From assembly GCA_003550325.1 (NCBI GenBank), contig QKWP01000049.1, forward strand, positions 261,415 to 325,414: a stretch of DNA of 64,000 bases, given 5' to 3'. Position numbers and translations under genes: made by a program. Below are positions 32,440 through 43,732 of this stretch, in pieces. This stretch comes from Gigaspora rosea (Eukaryota > Glomeromycota > Glomeromycetes > Diversisporales > Gigasporaceae). The notes under the pieces were generated by a model. That model was given only the letters and a program-made list of their open reading frames with translations. It did not search any database and was not told the origin of the DNA. How positions within the stretch are numbered: the stretch's first letter is position 1; each line of letters opens with the position of its first letter.

Positions 32440-32652
32440 TCTTTTTTTTTTCTAATTATTTTATTTTTTTTAATAATTTTATTTTTTTTTATCTTTTGTT
32501 TTTTTTACATTTTTTAATTTTAAACTTTTTTTTCTAATGCTTTATTATTTAATTTAAATTTTTTTATGTATTTTTTTTAATTAAATTATTATTTTTTTTA
32601 TTTAAATTATTGTTTTTTTATTTAAATTATTATTTTTTATTTTGAGTTTATT

Positions 32653-32993
32653 TATATGTACCCTAAGGTACATGTACCCTATCATGTGACCTATAAGATT
32701 ACCATAAAATTTAAGATCAGGTGTAACATTACACAATCAAAAAAATTCAAACCAAATGTTCGTTTTGACAAAAATCGCTTATTTCGCAAGAAATTGCATA
32801 CTAAACCACCTTCTGTGCATTAATAAAAAGATTTCCTTGAGTGATTTTACTAAATAATAGCCAAGCCCAAACCCTAACCCTAACATAGTTCTCACCCTAA
32901 CCCTAACCTATATCAGTATTACGGGTTTTGTAATATTGTATGATCAAAATAAAGGGTACAAAAAATTTAATGTACCCATAGGGTACATTTATA
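32653..32993. mobile_element. Element with ATGTACCCTA ends and internal CCCTAA words
   Basis: TATATGTACCCTAAGG at the left and CATAGGGTACATTTATA at the right are imperfect inverted ends in T-rich DNA. Inside are GTGTAACATTACACAATC and GTTTTGACAAAAATCGC, shared with 25830-25910, and CCCTAACCCTAA words at 32872-32908. No TSD is certain. Confidence 0.5.
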
Positions 32994-33171
32994 TTAATTC
33001 TTTTATTTTTTATTTAAATTATTATTTTTTTTATTTAAATTTTTTTTTTATTCCAGATTTTTTTTTTAAATTTTTTTTTAAAATTTTAGCCGCTTATTTT
33101 TATTTATTATTTTAATTTATTTTTTATTTATTTTTTAATATTAATTAATTAATTTTTAATGTTTTTTATTT

Positions 33172-33528
33172 CATATGGGCAGATTTGATTCATATGGGCT
33201 GCCGTCAATAGAAATCGAGCAAATTTTTTTTAGTAACTTTTTTTAAAAGTTTAAATCAAAATAACTTAACAAAAACTTGATCAAATTTGATAAATTTTTT
33301 TTTAAAATTAATTCTCTAAGTTTATGAAATTAATTTAAAAAAAATTTTATCAAATTTGATTAAATTTTTGTTAAGTTATTTCTGTTCAAAGTTACAAAAA
33401 AATTTTATTATAAAAAATTTGCTTGATTTCTATTGACTCAAGCCCATATGATGATAGGTTGTTATATTGTACATTACTGATGTACAATATAGCAACACAT
33501 TATTATGTGAATCAAATCCGCCCATATG
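33172..33528. mobile_element. CATATGGGC-AGATTTGATTC foldback element
   Basis: CATATGGGCAGATTTGATTC and GAATCAAATCCGCCCATATG are inverted outer ends. A second inverted pair lies just inside (CATATGGGCTGCC / CAAGCCCATATG with GTCAATAGAAATC / GATTTCTATTGAC). The whole folds into two concentric hairpins and looks like one family member inserted in another, or a doubled terminus. It is non-coding. Confidence 0.65.
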
Positions 33529-34249
33529 TAAATTTTTTATTTTTTTATTTAAATTTTTTAACTTATAATGTTTTTTTAATTATTATTTTTTTTATTTATT
33601 TCAGTATTTTCATTTTTTTTATTACTTTTTTTTATATATTTTTATTACTTATTTAATTATTTATACTTTATTATTTTTTATTATAATTTATTAATTTGTT
33701 TTTTTAACATTATTACTTTTTTTATTATACTAGTAATTTATTTTTAAAATAGCTGTTACGACGATTTTACATTACTAATTATACAAGATAAGTATAAAAA
33801 TATTTTTTTTATGGCATTTTTGCAAATTTTTTCTACTAACACTATCTTTTTATTTTTTCAGTTTTTTTCCTTTCTACGTTGTTATAGTGGTATTTTTTCA
33901 TAGTTAGTGTTACTCAGGATATTGGTGCTTTTTCTTTATTGTTGGTATCGTCATGTCTAATTTGGAGTTTCATTTGTAATTAGTGTTATCCATTTCGGCG
34001 TTCTTTCTTTACTCGTATAGCATTTGGAATTCTTTCATCGTTGGTGTCGAGGCTCTTTTGTTGCTATGAGGGTGCTGCCTGAAGGTTTTTTGCCATTGGT
34101 GTTGTCTAGTCTTGGAGTGTACAGTTATGTATTCGGTTTTTTTTACTTTCAGTATCTTGTTCGTGTTATACTAATTCTTTTCAGACTCAAGGTAGGCGGC
34201 TGTTGCATCTTACGTTACTGAATATTCTTGTCGTTGGTATCGAATTTGC
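33529..34249. other. T-rich DNA, then TCGTTGG-type minisatellite relic
   Basis: 33530-33870 is T-rich low-complexity DNA. From about 33880, phrases ATTGGTGC, ATCGTTGGTGTCG, CCATTGGTGTTG and GTCGTTGGTATCG resemble the minisatellite at 336-900. It again sits directly upstream of the shared dispersed repeat, so the whole block is a second, diverged copy of 1-1530. The 65-codon frame at 34024-34221 is not credible. Confidence 0.5.
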
Positions 34250-34870
34250 TGAATTTGAGAGTGTTTGTGTGGTATTTCTAAGGCGTTTTTGTGATATTTC
34301 ATGTAATATGTTTTGTAGTTTTTTTTTATTAATATAATTATACTATTATATATTTTTTTTATTAATTAAAATATATTATTTTTTATTATTTTTGTGAAAT
34401 TTATAATTGATCAATATTATGTATTTGTAATAAATTACATTATTAAAATATATGAATATTTGAATATATTCTTTTAATATATGAAAATTTAGCTAGTATT
34501 TAATATTTAGGCGAGCATATAGTAATTTATTATTATTTGCTTTTTACAATTGCGCAGGCTATTGATTAAACATTTGCGCTAAAAATTAAATCTGGCAGAA
34601 AATAAAGAAAAAATTTCTTCAACCATCACTAGCAGGGTCGCAGATCTGCATTAATTTTTAATAATTGTTTTTTTTTAGAAATTCACAGAGCTGTACTAAC
34701 AAAACTTTCCTGATGTGTACAGATATTGAATTGTTAATTGTTAAAAATCTGCACAGAAAATTAAAAAAAATTTCTTCAACGATCACTAGAGGGTTACAGA
34801 TCTGTATTAATTTTTAATAATTGTTTTTTTTAGAAATTTGTACAAAGCTGTACTAAAAAAACTTTTCTAA
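34250..34870. repeat. Dispersed repeat, copy 2 (partner at 901-1529)
   Basis: It shares GTAATATGTTTTGTAG, TTTAATATATGAAAATTTAGC, TTTAATATTTAGG and GAGCATATAGTAATTTATT with copy 1. A 120-bp tail unit (GCAC- or GCGC-AAAAATTAAA, TTTCTTCAAC.ATCACTAG, AGATCTG.ATTAATTTTTAATAATTG) is present twice here (34570-34690 and 34740-34860). Confidence 0.6.
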
Positions 34871-34974
34871 TGTTATAGTAAAGTTGCTCAAGGAAAGCTT
34901 TTTTTGATTGTCAGAATTTTTTGTCAGGATTATGACCTGTTGGAATTTTGTTTGTCAGGATATTAACCCAAATC

Positions 34975-36515
34975 CGCTATTTATACCCTATCAAAATTAA
35001 AAATTTTTAAAACTTTGAGCAAAGATATTTTGACAACTATCTGACTAATTTCAATAAACTTTATTTATTTGAATTTTATGTAATTATAGAATTGAAATAA
35101 AAAAAGTTCATCAAATTTAGTTAGGTAGTTGTCAAAAAATCTTAGCTCAAATTAGAGAAAAATCAAAACATCTATCAAAATAAAAGCTGTGCCAAAGTTT
35201 TTTAAAACTTTGAGTGAAGATATCTTGACAACTATCTGACCAAATTCAATAAACGTTTTTTTATTTGAATTCTATAAGTTCATAGAATTCAAATAAAAAA
35301 AAAGTTCATTGAATTTGGTCAGATGGCTGTTTAGATATCTTTGTTCAAAGTTTTAAAAAACTTTGACACAGCTTTTATTTTAATAGACATTTTGGTTTTT
35401 TTCTAACTTTGAACGAAGGTTTCTCAACAACTATCTGACTAAATTTGATGAACTTTTTTTATTTCAATTCTATAATTTCATATAATTCAAATAAAAAAAG
35501 TTCATTAAATTTAGTCAGATGGTTGTTAAAATATCTTTGTTCAAAGTTGGAAAAAAAATCTAAAGTCTATCAAAATAAAAGCTAAACTAAAGTTTTTTTA
35601 AAACTTTGAGCAAAGATATTTAGACAACTGCTTGACCAAATTTGATGAACTTTTTTTATTTAAATTATATGAATTCATAGAATTCAAATAAAAAATAGTT
35701 CATTGTATCATAGAGAAAAATCAAAACATCTATCAAAATAAAGCTATACTAAAGTTTTTTTAAAACTTTGAGCAAAGATATCTTGACAACCATCTGACCA
35801 AATCGATAACCTTTTTTTTATTTGAATTATATGAATTCATAAAATTCAAATAAAACAAAGTTCATCAAATTTGGTCAAATGGTTGTCAAGATATTTTTGC
35901 TCAAAGATTTAAAAAACTTTAGTACGGCTATTATTTTAATAGACATTTTGATTTTTCTCCAACTTTGAGCAAAGGTATCTTGACACACATCTGACTAAAT
36001 TCAATGAACTTTTTTTATTTGAATTATATGAATTTATAGAATTAAATAAAAAATTATCGAATTTAGTCAAATAGTTTTTGAGAAACCTTCACTCAAAGTT
36101 AGAGAAAAATCAAAACGTCTATCAAAATAAAAGTGTGCCAAAGTTTTTTAAAACTTTGAACAAAGATATCTTGACAGCCATCTAACCAAATTTGGCAAAC
36201 GTTATTTTTTTGAATTCACCAAATTCATATAATTCAAATAAAAAAAAGTTCATTGAATTTGGTCAGATGGTTGTCAAGATATCTTTGCTTAAAGTTTTAC
36301 AAAATTTTGGCACAGCTTTTATTTAGATAGACATTTTGATTTTTCTCTAACTTTGAGCAAAGGTATCTTGACAACCACTAACTAAATTCAATAAAGTTTT
36401 TTTATTTTAATTCTACAAATTCATATAATTCAAATAAAAAAAAGTTCATTGAATTTAGTCAAATAGTTGTCAAAATATCTTCGCTCAAAGTTTTATAATT
36501 TTTTAATTTTAATAG
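34975..36515. repeat. Array of alternating inverted units, about 197-bp half-unit
   Basis: The phrase AAAACTTTGAGCAAAGATAT leading to TTGACAACTATCTGACCAAA alternates with its inverse TTTGGTCAGATGGTTGTC leading to ATCTTTGCTCAAAGTTTT. Forward phrases lie near 35010, 35207, 35600, 35763 and 36155, and inverse ones near 35336, 35890, 36285 and 36477. Each pair flanks a smaller palindrome (TTGAATTATATGAATTCATA). About eight half-units are visible. A few half-units are shortened. It is non-coding. Confidence 0.8.
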
Positions 36516-36549
36516 GGGTATAAATTGCAAATTTAAGGGGTATGTATAG

Positions 36550-37319
36550 TAGGGATATTAACAGAGTACTCCAGGGTGGTGTGGTGCATGCTCTGGAGAA
36601 TATTCCTTAATACCACACTATACTGAAGTATAAATTAGAGCATACTCCAAAGTGTAACTTAAAGTATAACCCAGAGTATAACCCGGAGTACTATATGCTA
36701 AACACTATGTAATATTCTGGAGTTTATAGTACCATATTTTTCTGAAAATATGCTACCTTATTTTGGAAAAATATAGTAAAAAAATATATATACAATAATA
36801 CTCTAGAGTATAATCCATTTTGTATAAGTAATATTACTCTAGAGCAATTACTTCTATTAATAATATCTTAGTAATCCAAGGTACAGTCAACCCTCCATAA
36901 ATGCAACTCGTAGGGACAAGCCTACAACGTGCATTTAGGGATGTTTGCATTTAGAGAGAGCCAATTAAATTGCAGCTTTTAAAAATTAGATCATCAAGTT
37001 GTGTAACTTCTACCAAAACTGTATAACCTATCTTAAATACTAAAATTTGATTGGCCACATGCATTTAGGGAGGTTAGTGTGATATAAAATGTTATTCAAG
37101 AGAATGTGCATTTACAGAATATAGAACGTGCATTTAGCACTAATAACATTTTACAGAATAGAAAAAAACGTGCATTTAGAGAGGTATTGCATTTATGGAG
37201 GTTGTATTTATGGAGGGTTGGCTGTAGTATCATATCTAGACCACACCGGTATGGAACTAGTATGGAGTGAGTTATACTCTACAGTTACTCTGGAGTACCT
37301 TACTCCATTAACATCCCTA
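36550..37319. mobile_element. 770-bp hAT-like MITE (TAGGGATATTAAC), 8-bp TSD, itself interrupted
   Basis: TAGGGATATTAACAGAGTAC and TACTCCATTAACATCCCTA are inverted ends. ATGTATAG lies on both sides (36542-36549 and 37320-37327). Subterminal GGAGTA / TACTCC words are repeated many times (36620-36700). A TA-flanked MITE sits inside at 36884-37224. The frame at 37128-37361 crosses the element edge and is not a gene. Confidence 0.92.
36884..37224. mobile_element. 341-bp pogo-like MITE (CAGTCAACCCTCCATAAATG), TA TSD
   Basis: CAGTCAACCCTCCATAAATG and CATTTATGGAGGGTTGGCTG (partly repeated at the right end) are inverted ends, flanked by TA at 36882-36883 and 37225-37226. The CAGT..ACCCTC terminus with TA targets is characteristic of pogo/Fot1-type Tc1/mariner elements. 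GTGCATTTA words recur in the subterminal zones. It is nested in the hAT-like MITE and is therefore younger. Confidence 0.9.
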
Positions 37320-37327
37320 ATGTATAG

Positions 37328-38554
37328 TTGCTACCTTGAATTAAGTTTTATGATATTTTGAATATATTACAATTGATATTTGAATTAAAATAGTTAAAGT
37401 TACTAAATAAATACCATTTAAGTTCCTATTAAAGTTAAATGTTTTGAATTTCTAATTGCATAATTACTTTAATTCATAATTATAACATAATGTATTATTA
37501 TGAAATCTATTTATTATTTTTTTTTTATTATTTAAATTTAAGTCATGCGCTTTAACGTTTTTGATTGGTCGTATCTAGAAAATATGAACTGTGTATAGGA
37601 AAACTTCAGGGTTTGATAATTAGATTATGACAATTAATATTCTAATATAGCAGAATTGGTATATACAGAAAATATGAGAAATAAAGATATGTTAGTCAGG
37701 TTATGATTTATCTATCTATTTATCTATTCTATCTAATTTAGAGTTTGTCTGTTTAAACATTTTTAATTGGCTGCAACCAATTTTGGAAAGTTTTAAACAG
37801 AAATTTTGGAATTTTAGAAACTTCTAAACAGAAATAATATAGTAATTTTGAATCTGTACACTTTAATATTTTTAATCAGTTGTACCCAAAAAATGTAACC
37901 TAAATATGGAAACTAATATAAATATGTAAGATGATTATAACAATTATCACAGCGAGTAATTATTATAGCTTTTGAGTAATTATTCTATCATTTTTTATAA
38001 TTATAATATTTAAGTAATTATTGTATTATTTTTAATGCTCTTATTAATGCTCTTAAACAACTTTCAAAATTGTAAAACATTTGAACTAAAAAGTTAATCA
38101 AATTTTTTACAAATTTGAAAGCATTTTGTATTTATAGTCTTGAATTCAAAAAAAAGTGCAAAAATAAATACAAGTATAAAAACAAGTACAAGAACAAAAA
38201 CAATTACAGATTTAAGTGCAAGTGCAAGAAAAAGCACAAGAACAATTACCCACAATAAAATTAATTATCTACTAATTTCTTACATAAGTATATAATATGA
38301 GTATATAATAAACAGTAAATAGCGCTGCTTAATAATGAGAATAAAAAAAAAATTTAATTGCACATTGCCATTTTTGATAAAACTGTAATTAGGCTATAAA
38401 AAAATTTAAAATAAGATAATCAGTTAAATCTGTAATTATTGCAAATTATTACTAAAATTTGCTGATGATTATCACAAAATTCATCATGTGCCCTACTCAA
38501 TCAGCTGTACTGTTGTAATAAATTAGTCATAATTTGTAATTCATCTATTTTTGA
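37328..38554. other. A+T-rich DNA with dispersed phrases
   Basis: No gene was recognised. The phrase TTTTTGATTGG / TTTTTAATTGGCTGCAACC with AAACAGAAATTTTGGAATTTTAG (37775-37830) repeats 29215-29320. At 38150-38240 a short minisatellite of AAGTACAAGAACAA / AAGTGCAAG words occurs. Confidence 0.45.
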
Positions 38555-38870
38555 ATAAAAAATTAACTTTGTCTATTATGTGCACTTTGTTTTTTTCAGA
38601 TTTAAAAAATCGTTTCCATTTGTTATACATATTTTGTATCTTTGAAATTAGATTAGCTAAGATACAAATAACTTTAATGTAATATGCATTAGCAACTCAT
38701 ATACTTATATTACCAGAATAGTAAAGTTTTATAACAGTAACATGATAGAAACTATTAATTTCAACACAAACTAACTCGACTCTAACCACATATTAAAGTT
38801 ATTAGAATAGCGAATAAGTTTTGTATAAACTTCTAATTTTAACACAAACTCAACCTTAAAACATATTATC
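38555..38870. repeat. Satellite-like unit, isolated copy
   Basis: This is a copy of the unit repeated at 43733-45250: AATTAACTTTGTCTATTATG, then GATTTAAAAAATCGTTTCCA, then TTTGAAATTAGATTAGCT, GATACAAATAA, ATTACCAGAATAGTAA and AACTCGACTCTAACCACATAT. An inverted portion occurs at about 41560-41720 and 42030-42100. Confidence 0.65.
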
Positions 38871-38884
38871 TGTTGAGTAGGTTT

Positions 38885-39055
38885 GTTATACCATAGATTC
38901 CTGAAAATAAGTTACTCCAAAAATAAGCAACCCCTTGGTTTTGAGCAAAAAACCTAAAAATCTTTAATCCCTGAAAATAAGCTACCTATATTTTCAAGCC
39001 AAAAACAATAGTAAATTTTTTTATTCTGAAAATAAGCTACCTCTCAAATCTATGT
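38885..39055. repeat. CTGAAAATAAGCTACC repeat cluster
   Basis: CTGAAAATAAG(C/T)TAC occurs near 38902, 38972 and 39025, with CAAAAATAAGCAACC at 38923. The outer TACCATAGATTCCTG and AAATCTATGTATA are inverted. The same words occur inside MITE-B copies (about 27010 and 40362) and at 43570-43690, so they look like pieces of a mobile family. Confidence 0.5.
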
Positions 39056-39311
39056 ATATACTAGTAAACATACAATCTAATATTGCTACTCCATTAGTGA
39101 ATAAACAAGTTTCTAGTAACTTACAGTATACCAGAAAAATAACAAGCATTACTGGAAACTTGTTTTTTTACTCACAATATCATAAACAACAGAATTATTT
39201 CCTAACTAGAGATTTATATACATATGTACAGTATGTATATGCGCATATATCTTCTTCCCATGCTAACCAATATTGTGACCTAAAAAAAATTAAAATAAAT
39301 AATTAAATATA

Positions 39312-39685
39312 TGGGCGCAGTCAATTAAGACACGGCTTATGACTTTTTTTCCATTTTGAGATAATCATGATTTAAATTTAGTGTAACAACAACAATGATG
39401 ATCCATTATTAGTAGAACCTATTTGATCTATATGAATTAGCCAATAATACAAGCTCTTTTCTATGACTATGCAGCAAGGATCAACAAGCTAATTTCTAAA
39501 ATCTATTTTTAGATTGCTTCTAATTACATACGGTATTTAAAAAAATAGGCATTGAAAAAAATTTTATTATGCAAATCGATGCTTTAAATGCTAAATTATA
39601 TAGTCAAATGCATGCTTTATTTGATAGTATTGTTAACTCATTTTTGCAAAAAATGCCATAAATCGTGTTTTAATTGACTGCTCAC
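39312..39685. mobile_element. 374-bp TA-flanked MITE (GCAGTCAATTAA-ACACG)
   Basis: TGGGCGCAGTCAATTAAGAC and TTTTAATTGACTGCTCAC are inverted ends, with CACGGCTTATG / CATAAATCGTG as an inner match, and TA on both sides (39310-39311 and 39686-39687). A Tc1/mariner-type insertion is likely. There is no frame inside. Confidence 0.75.
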
Positions 39686-40068
39686 TATATATTTAAATAA
39701 ATCGAAAAGAATAAATTATTATAAAAAAATAATAAATAAATAAGTTAAATTAAAAATATTAGTTAAAATAATAATTAACTGATAATCCACTTGTCAACTG
39801 GAGAATAGGCGAAATATAGCATGCCTCTATCTAAATTTTTTGTCTTACTAAGTTAACGATATAAATCTACTAATTAAAAGTTGTAGAGCTCGTTGAGACG
39901 CATTTAACAGTAATTAGATCATCCAAATCGACCTAGTGGATAGCAAGATATCATCAAAAAATGATTGGCTGACTATATAAAAATCCGTGCCAGAAATCAC
40001 ATATGAAAATTACTATAGGTGAAATGTGGTGTGCTTCCATCTAAAACTTTTTTTCATACTAAGTTAAT

Positions 40069-41184
40069 AGGACCCCGAAGAACTCTGATATAACTCAGAT
40101 CCAGACTCAAAATTTTAATATAACTTTATACACTTAATTTTATTAAAAGCTTTATACAAAATTATCATATAAGTTCAAATTTACTATAAATTATACAATT
40201 TCAGATCTGAGTACCAGTATGATCATGTTAACCATCAAAGCCAAAAACATAATTACACAAAAAAAGTGACGAAGAGAAAATCAGAAACCTATCTAGAAAA
40301 AAAAGGGCAGTAGTTAACTGTGTTCAAATTCAACAACAAAATTTTTAGTTCTGAAAATAAGCTACCCACACGATCGATGAACGTTGCTATATAGTAAAGT
40401 CTAAATTTTACTAAGTAAATCGATTAAAGTCGCATAATTAACATTGTTTAGCAGATTAAAATACGCGTACCCTGAAAATTTTATACAAATCGAAGATCTT
40501 TTTATTATTTGACTTTTAATTTTTACGTTCAACGGATTTTTTTTATAAAAAAAAAACCGTTGAACGTAAAAATTAAAAGTCAAATAATAAAAAGTTCTCC
40601 AATTTGTATGAAATTTTCAGCATACGCGTATTTTGATCTGCTGAACAATGTTACTTATGCGACTTTAATCGATTTGCTTAGTAAAATTTAGACTTTACTA
40701 TGTAGCGACTATAATCGATTGACCAAAAATCGCTTTATAAGTTCTCTCGATTTTTTCTGCATATTTATTTATTGTTTATAACATATTTATTTATTGTCTA
40801 CAGCATATTTATTTATTTATTTTACTTAATAAAGTTTTGTATTCAACAATAAGCTACCCTTTTATTGTGCTTTAAATTACTTAAAATAGTAAATAAGCTA
40901 CCCACAGTTTTTTTTTGTTAAAAATCGGCAAAAAAAGGTAGCTGCAACATACGGTATATATTGATTTATATTTACTTAAAAATTTTCCCGATGTATATAT
41001 AGTATCATTATACAAAAAAAGATCATACTTGTTATAAAGATCATTTTTGTTATACAAATAAACATCTAACTTTTCAAAAAATTACCAGTTGGTTATACAA
41101 ATTTAAACATATGACATATGGAAAAATTATATATAAGTCTATACAAAGCCAGATCTCAGTATTACATATATTCTACAGGGTCCT
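40069..41184. mobile_element. MITE-B, second copy, 1116 bp, 8-bp TSD
   Basis: It is the inverse-oriented counterpart of 26674-27805 and alignable throughout. The ends AGGACCCCGAAGAACTCTG and TTCTACAGGGTCCT have drifted from perfect inverted repeats. AAGTTAAT flanks both sides (40061-40068 and 41185-41192). The central palindrome gives mirrored 60-codon frames at 40401-40691, which are shadows. Confidence 0.92.
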
Positions 41185-41724
41185 AAGTTAATGATACATG
41201 TCCACTAATTAAAAGTTGTAGAGCTCGTCAAGACGCATTTAATAGTGGTTAGATCACCAAATCTGCCTAGTAGATAGCGAAATATTATTGAAAATGATTG
41301 TCTAACTATATAAAATCTCTATATAAGCCTAGACCAATTTTATTCGGTAGTTTACATTACACCCTTCACCCTCTTTTTATTCTTCCCCTCCTACTTATAG
41401 AAATTACTTATAAATTTGACAAAGAATTTAATTGGTCATTTGATAAGACAAACCAATCAAATTCTTTTATTGAATCTATTGATGGAGGTACTGTACTTAA
41501 ATGTTTTTAGCAAAGTTTTATCAAATATATAAAATACAAGGCTTGCATGTCATTTCAGTAATAATGAAAAGGAGTTAGTTGTATTAGAATTATTATGATT
41601 TTTACTATAGTTTCTATAAAAAAATTTTGTTACAAACCTACTCGACACATAATACATTTAAGGTTGAGTTTGCTTCAAAATTATTTTGATTTCTATCATG
41701 AATTATTGTAAAAATTCTCATACC

Positions 41725-42020
41725 AGGACCCTGGACATCTCTCATATAGGTCATAACTGGATTTTGGCCAATTTTGACCTAATTTGCTGAAAAAGACAAA
41801 ATCTATTTATTTAAATAATTTTTGATCCAGTAATCAGAATTGAATGAACTTTTTTTTTTAGATGCGTCTCACTGAGAGCGGCATTTTAAAAAAAAGTTTA
41901 TTCAAATTGGACTACTGGATGCCAAGATAATTGCCAAAAACTGATTTTTTGCTTTTCAAATTTCGGAGGTTTTGCTAAAATGCGTAACGTATGATCTCTG
42001 TACTACATGTCCGGGGTCCT
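41725..42020. mobile_element. MITE-A, 296 bp, AGGACCC-GGACAT ends, 8-bp TSD
   Basis: AGGACCCTGGACATCTCTC and GTACTACATGTCCGGGGTCCT (inverse) bound the element. CTCATACC lies on both sides (41717-41724 and 42021-42028). The inner GGTCATA..ACTGGATTTTGG / GCGTAACGTATGATC pair is imperfect. It is identical in length to the copy at 62857-63152, which is in the opposite orientation. Confidence 0.92.
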
Positions 42021-42299
42021 CTCATACCTTTATTCTAATAATTAAAATTTATAGTTAGAGTTGAATTATATAGTTTACATTAGAATTCTTATAGTTTCTA
42101 TCTCGAGTTACAGTTACAAACCTTACTATGTATCATGTAGTTTCTGAAGAGCCCTTGCACTTAGTAAAGGGGTACAAATAAATAACGAAATAGATAATGA
42201 TTTAAAAACAGCAAAGATGAAACAAATATATAATTTGAGTGACTCACGTGATCATACGATCGATCAGAAAATCAGAGTGTTGAAATGAGATCAGGTACA

Positions 42300-42425
42300 A
42301 AGGGTACTATTGCATCTAAAGTAGCCCTTATCTAAAGTAGCACCTGACCAAAATTAAGCCCTCATCTCATGCATGCATTAAGTGAAATTTTAGTCAGGCG
42401 CTACTTTAGATGTACTAAGATTATC
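42300..42425. repeat. Small inverted pair ATCTAAAGTAGC
   Basis: GCATCTAAAGTAGCCC, then CTAAAGTAGCACCTGACCAA, and the inverse AGTCAGGCGCTACTTTAGATG sit within 110 bases. It may be a very small MITE. Target duplications are not clear. Confidence 0.4.
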
Positions 42426-43215
42426 AATGTTATCCATATCTCAGTTAGGCAAAGACCAATTCGATTTAGTAGTTTACAATACACTTTTTATAGTAATTAT
42501 TTTTGAGATACATGCATAATTTGGTAATTTGGCCGGAGAACTTAATGCTGGGTAGAATTAAGATTAGAAATTACCGATTCCAAAACTTTGTAAAAAGAAA
42601 TTGAATGAACATAAAAGATGAGCGAGAGGAGCCTGATAATTTTCGATCGAAAAAAAATTTAATTTTTAAAATTTATTATATATTCTGTTATCCCTTCCTC
42701 TCCCTCTCTTTTGAAAAACGAATATAACGTAAACTACTGAATTAAATTGGTCTCGCCTTAATAATGTTTGTTTACACAGAGATTTTATATCGTCAGCCAA
42801 TTGTTTTTGACAATATCTCCCCATTCATTAGGCCGATTTGGATTATCTAGCCACTGTTAGATGCATCTCAATGAGCTCTACAACTTTCAATTAGTGGACA
42901 CGTATTATTAACTTAGTATAAAAAAGTTTTATATAAAAGCATGCCACATTACACCTATAGTAATTTTCATATATGATTTCCATATGGAATTTTATATAGT
43001 TGGCCAATCATTTTTTGATGATATCTTGCTATCCACTAGGCCAATTTGAATAATCTAACCACTATTAAATGCAACTTGACGAGCTCTACAACTTTCAATT
43101 AGTGAACATGTATTGTTGACTTAATAAGAAAAAATTTTAGATAGAGAATACCACATTTCTCCTATAGGATCACTTTCCAGTTGACAGGCAGATTATCAAT
43201 TAAAAAAATAAAATA

Positions 43216-43732
43216 AATTAAATTAAAATTTGAATTAAAAAAAAAGAATATTAAAAAAATTAAAAAAAATTAAAAAATAAAACAAAACAAAAAAAATAAA
43301 TAAAAAATGCATAAAAAAAGTTAAAATAAAAAAATAAAAAATTTAAAAAAATTTAAAAAAGAAAATAAAGTGTAAAAAAATTTAAAATAAAACAAATAAA
43401 AAAAAAGCAAATTAAAGAAGGTAATATGTACATATCAGATATGTTCATATGTATATATGTATATACTGAAAATAATATAATGGCACTTGCAGTGATGTAC
43501 ATATATACACATATGCCTATTTTCAAATTAATAGGGTACACATGTGAATTTTTTAAAATTTTTTAAACACCCAATAATAAGCTATCCCTATTGATTAAGC
43601 ATAAATCCTTAAAATCTGTATATTCTAAAAATAAGCTATCTAGTTTTTTTACTTAAAATCATCCAAAAAAGGTTACTTATTTTTGGAAATCTATAGTAGA
43701 AGTTGTTATATAATTCTATTTATTTATATTAT
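43216..43732. other. A-rich DNA with AATAAGCTATC repeat words
   Basis: 43200-43420 is A-rich low complexity. 43560-43690 holds AATAATAAGCTATCCC and AAAAATAAGCTATC words of the family seen at 38885-39055. No gene was recognised; the frame 43353-43541 is low complexity. Confidence 0.5.

Larger units (their letters stand above)
39770..43215. mobile_element. Large foldback structure with duplicated 210-bp subunits
   Basis: AACTGATAATCCACTTGTC (about 39778) and GACAGGCAGATTATCAATT (about 43185) are inverted. Each arm carries the subunit TTAAAAGTTGTAGAGCTCG, GACGCATTTAA, TAGATCATCCAAATCG, GGATAGCAAGATATCATC and ATTGGCTGACTATATAAA twice: at 39810 and 40015-41340 on the left, at 42780 and 42990 (inverted) on the right. 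CACTTATAGAAATT, then GACCAATTTTATTCGGTAG at 41330, is mirrored at 42740. MITE-B (40069-41184) and MITE-A (41725-42020) are later insertions. The 70-codon frame at 41298-41510 has no recognisable motif. Confidence 0.55.

Noticed and set aside
31525-32517. 330-codon open frame
   Set aside because: It is F/L/I low complexity from a TTTTTTTAATTATTTTA repeat and runs through 772 N, so the openness is meaningless.
32867-32909. Telomere or chromosome end from CCCTAACCCTAA
   Set aside because: Only short, interrupted interstitial copies are present, inside an inverted-end element, with sequence continuing on both sides.
40401-40691. Mirrored 60-codon frames on both strands (also 27285-27467)
   Set aside because: They are the two arms of the central palindrome of MITE-B read outward, not genes.
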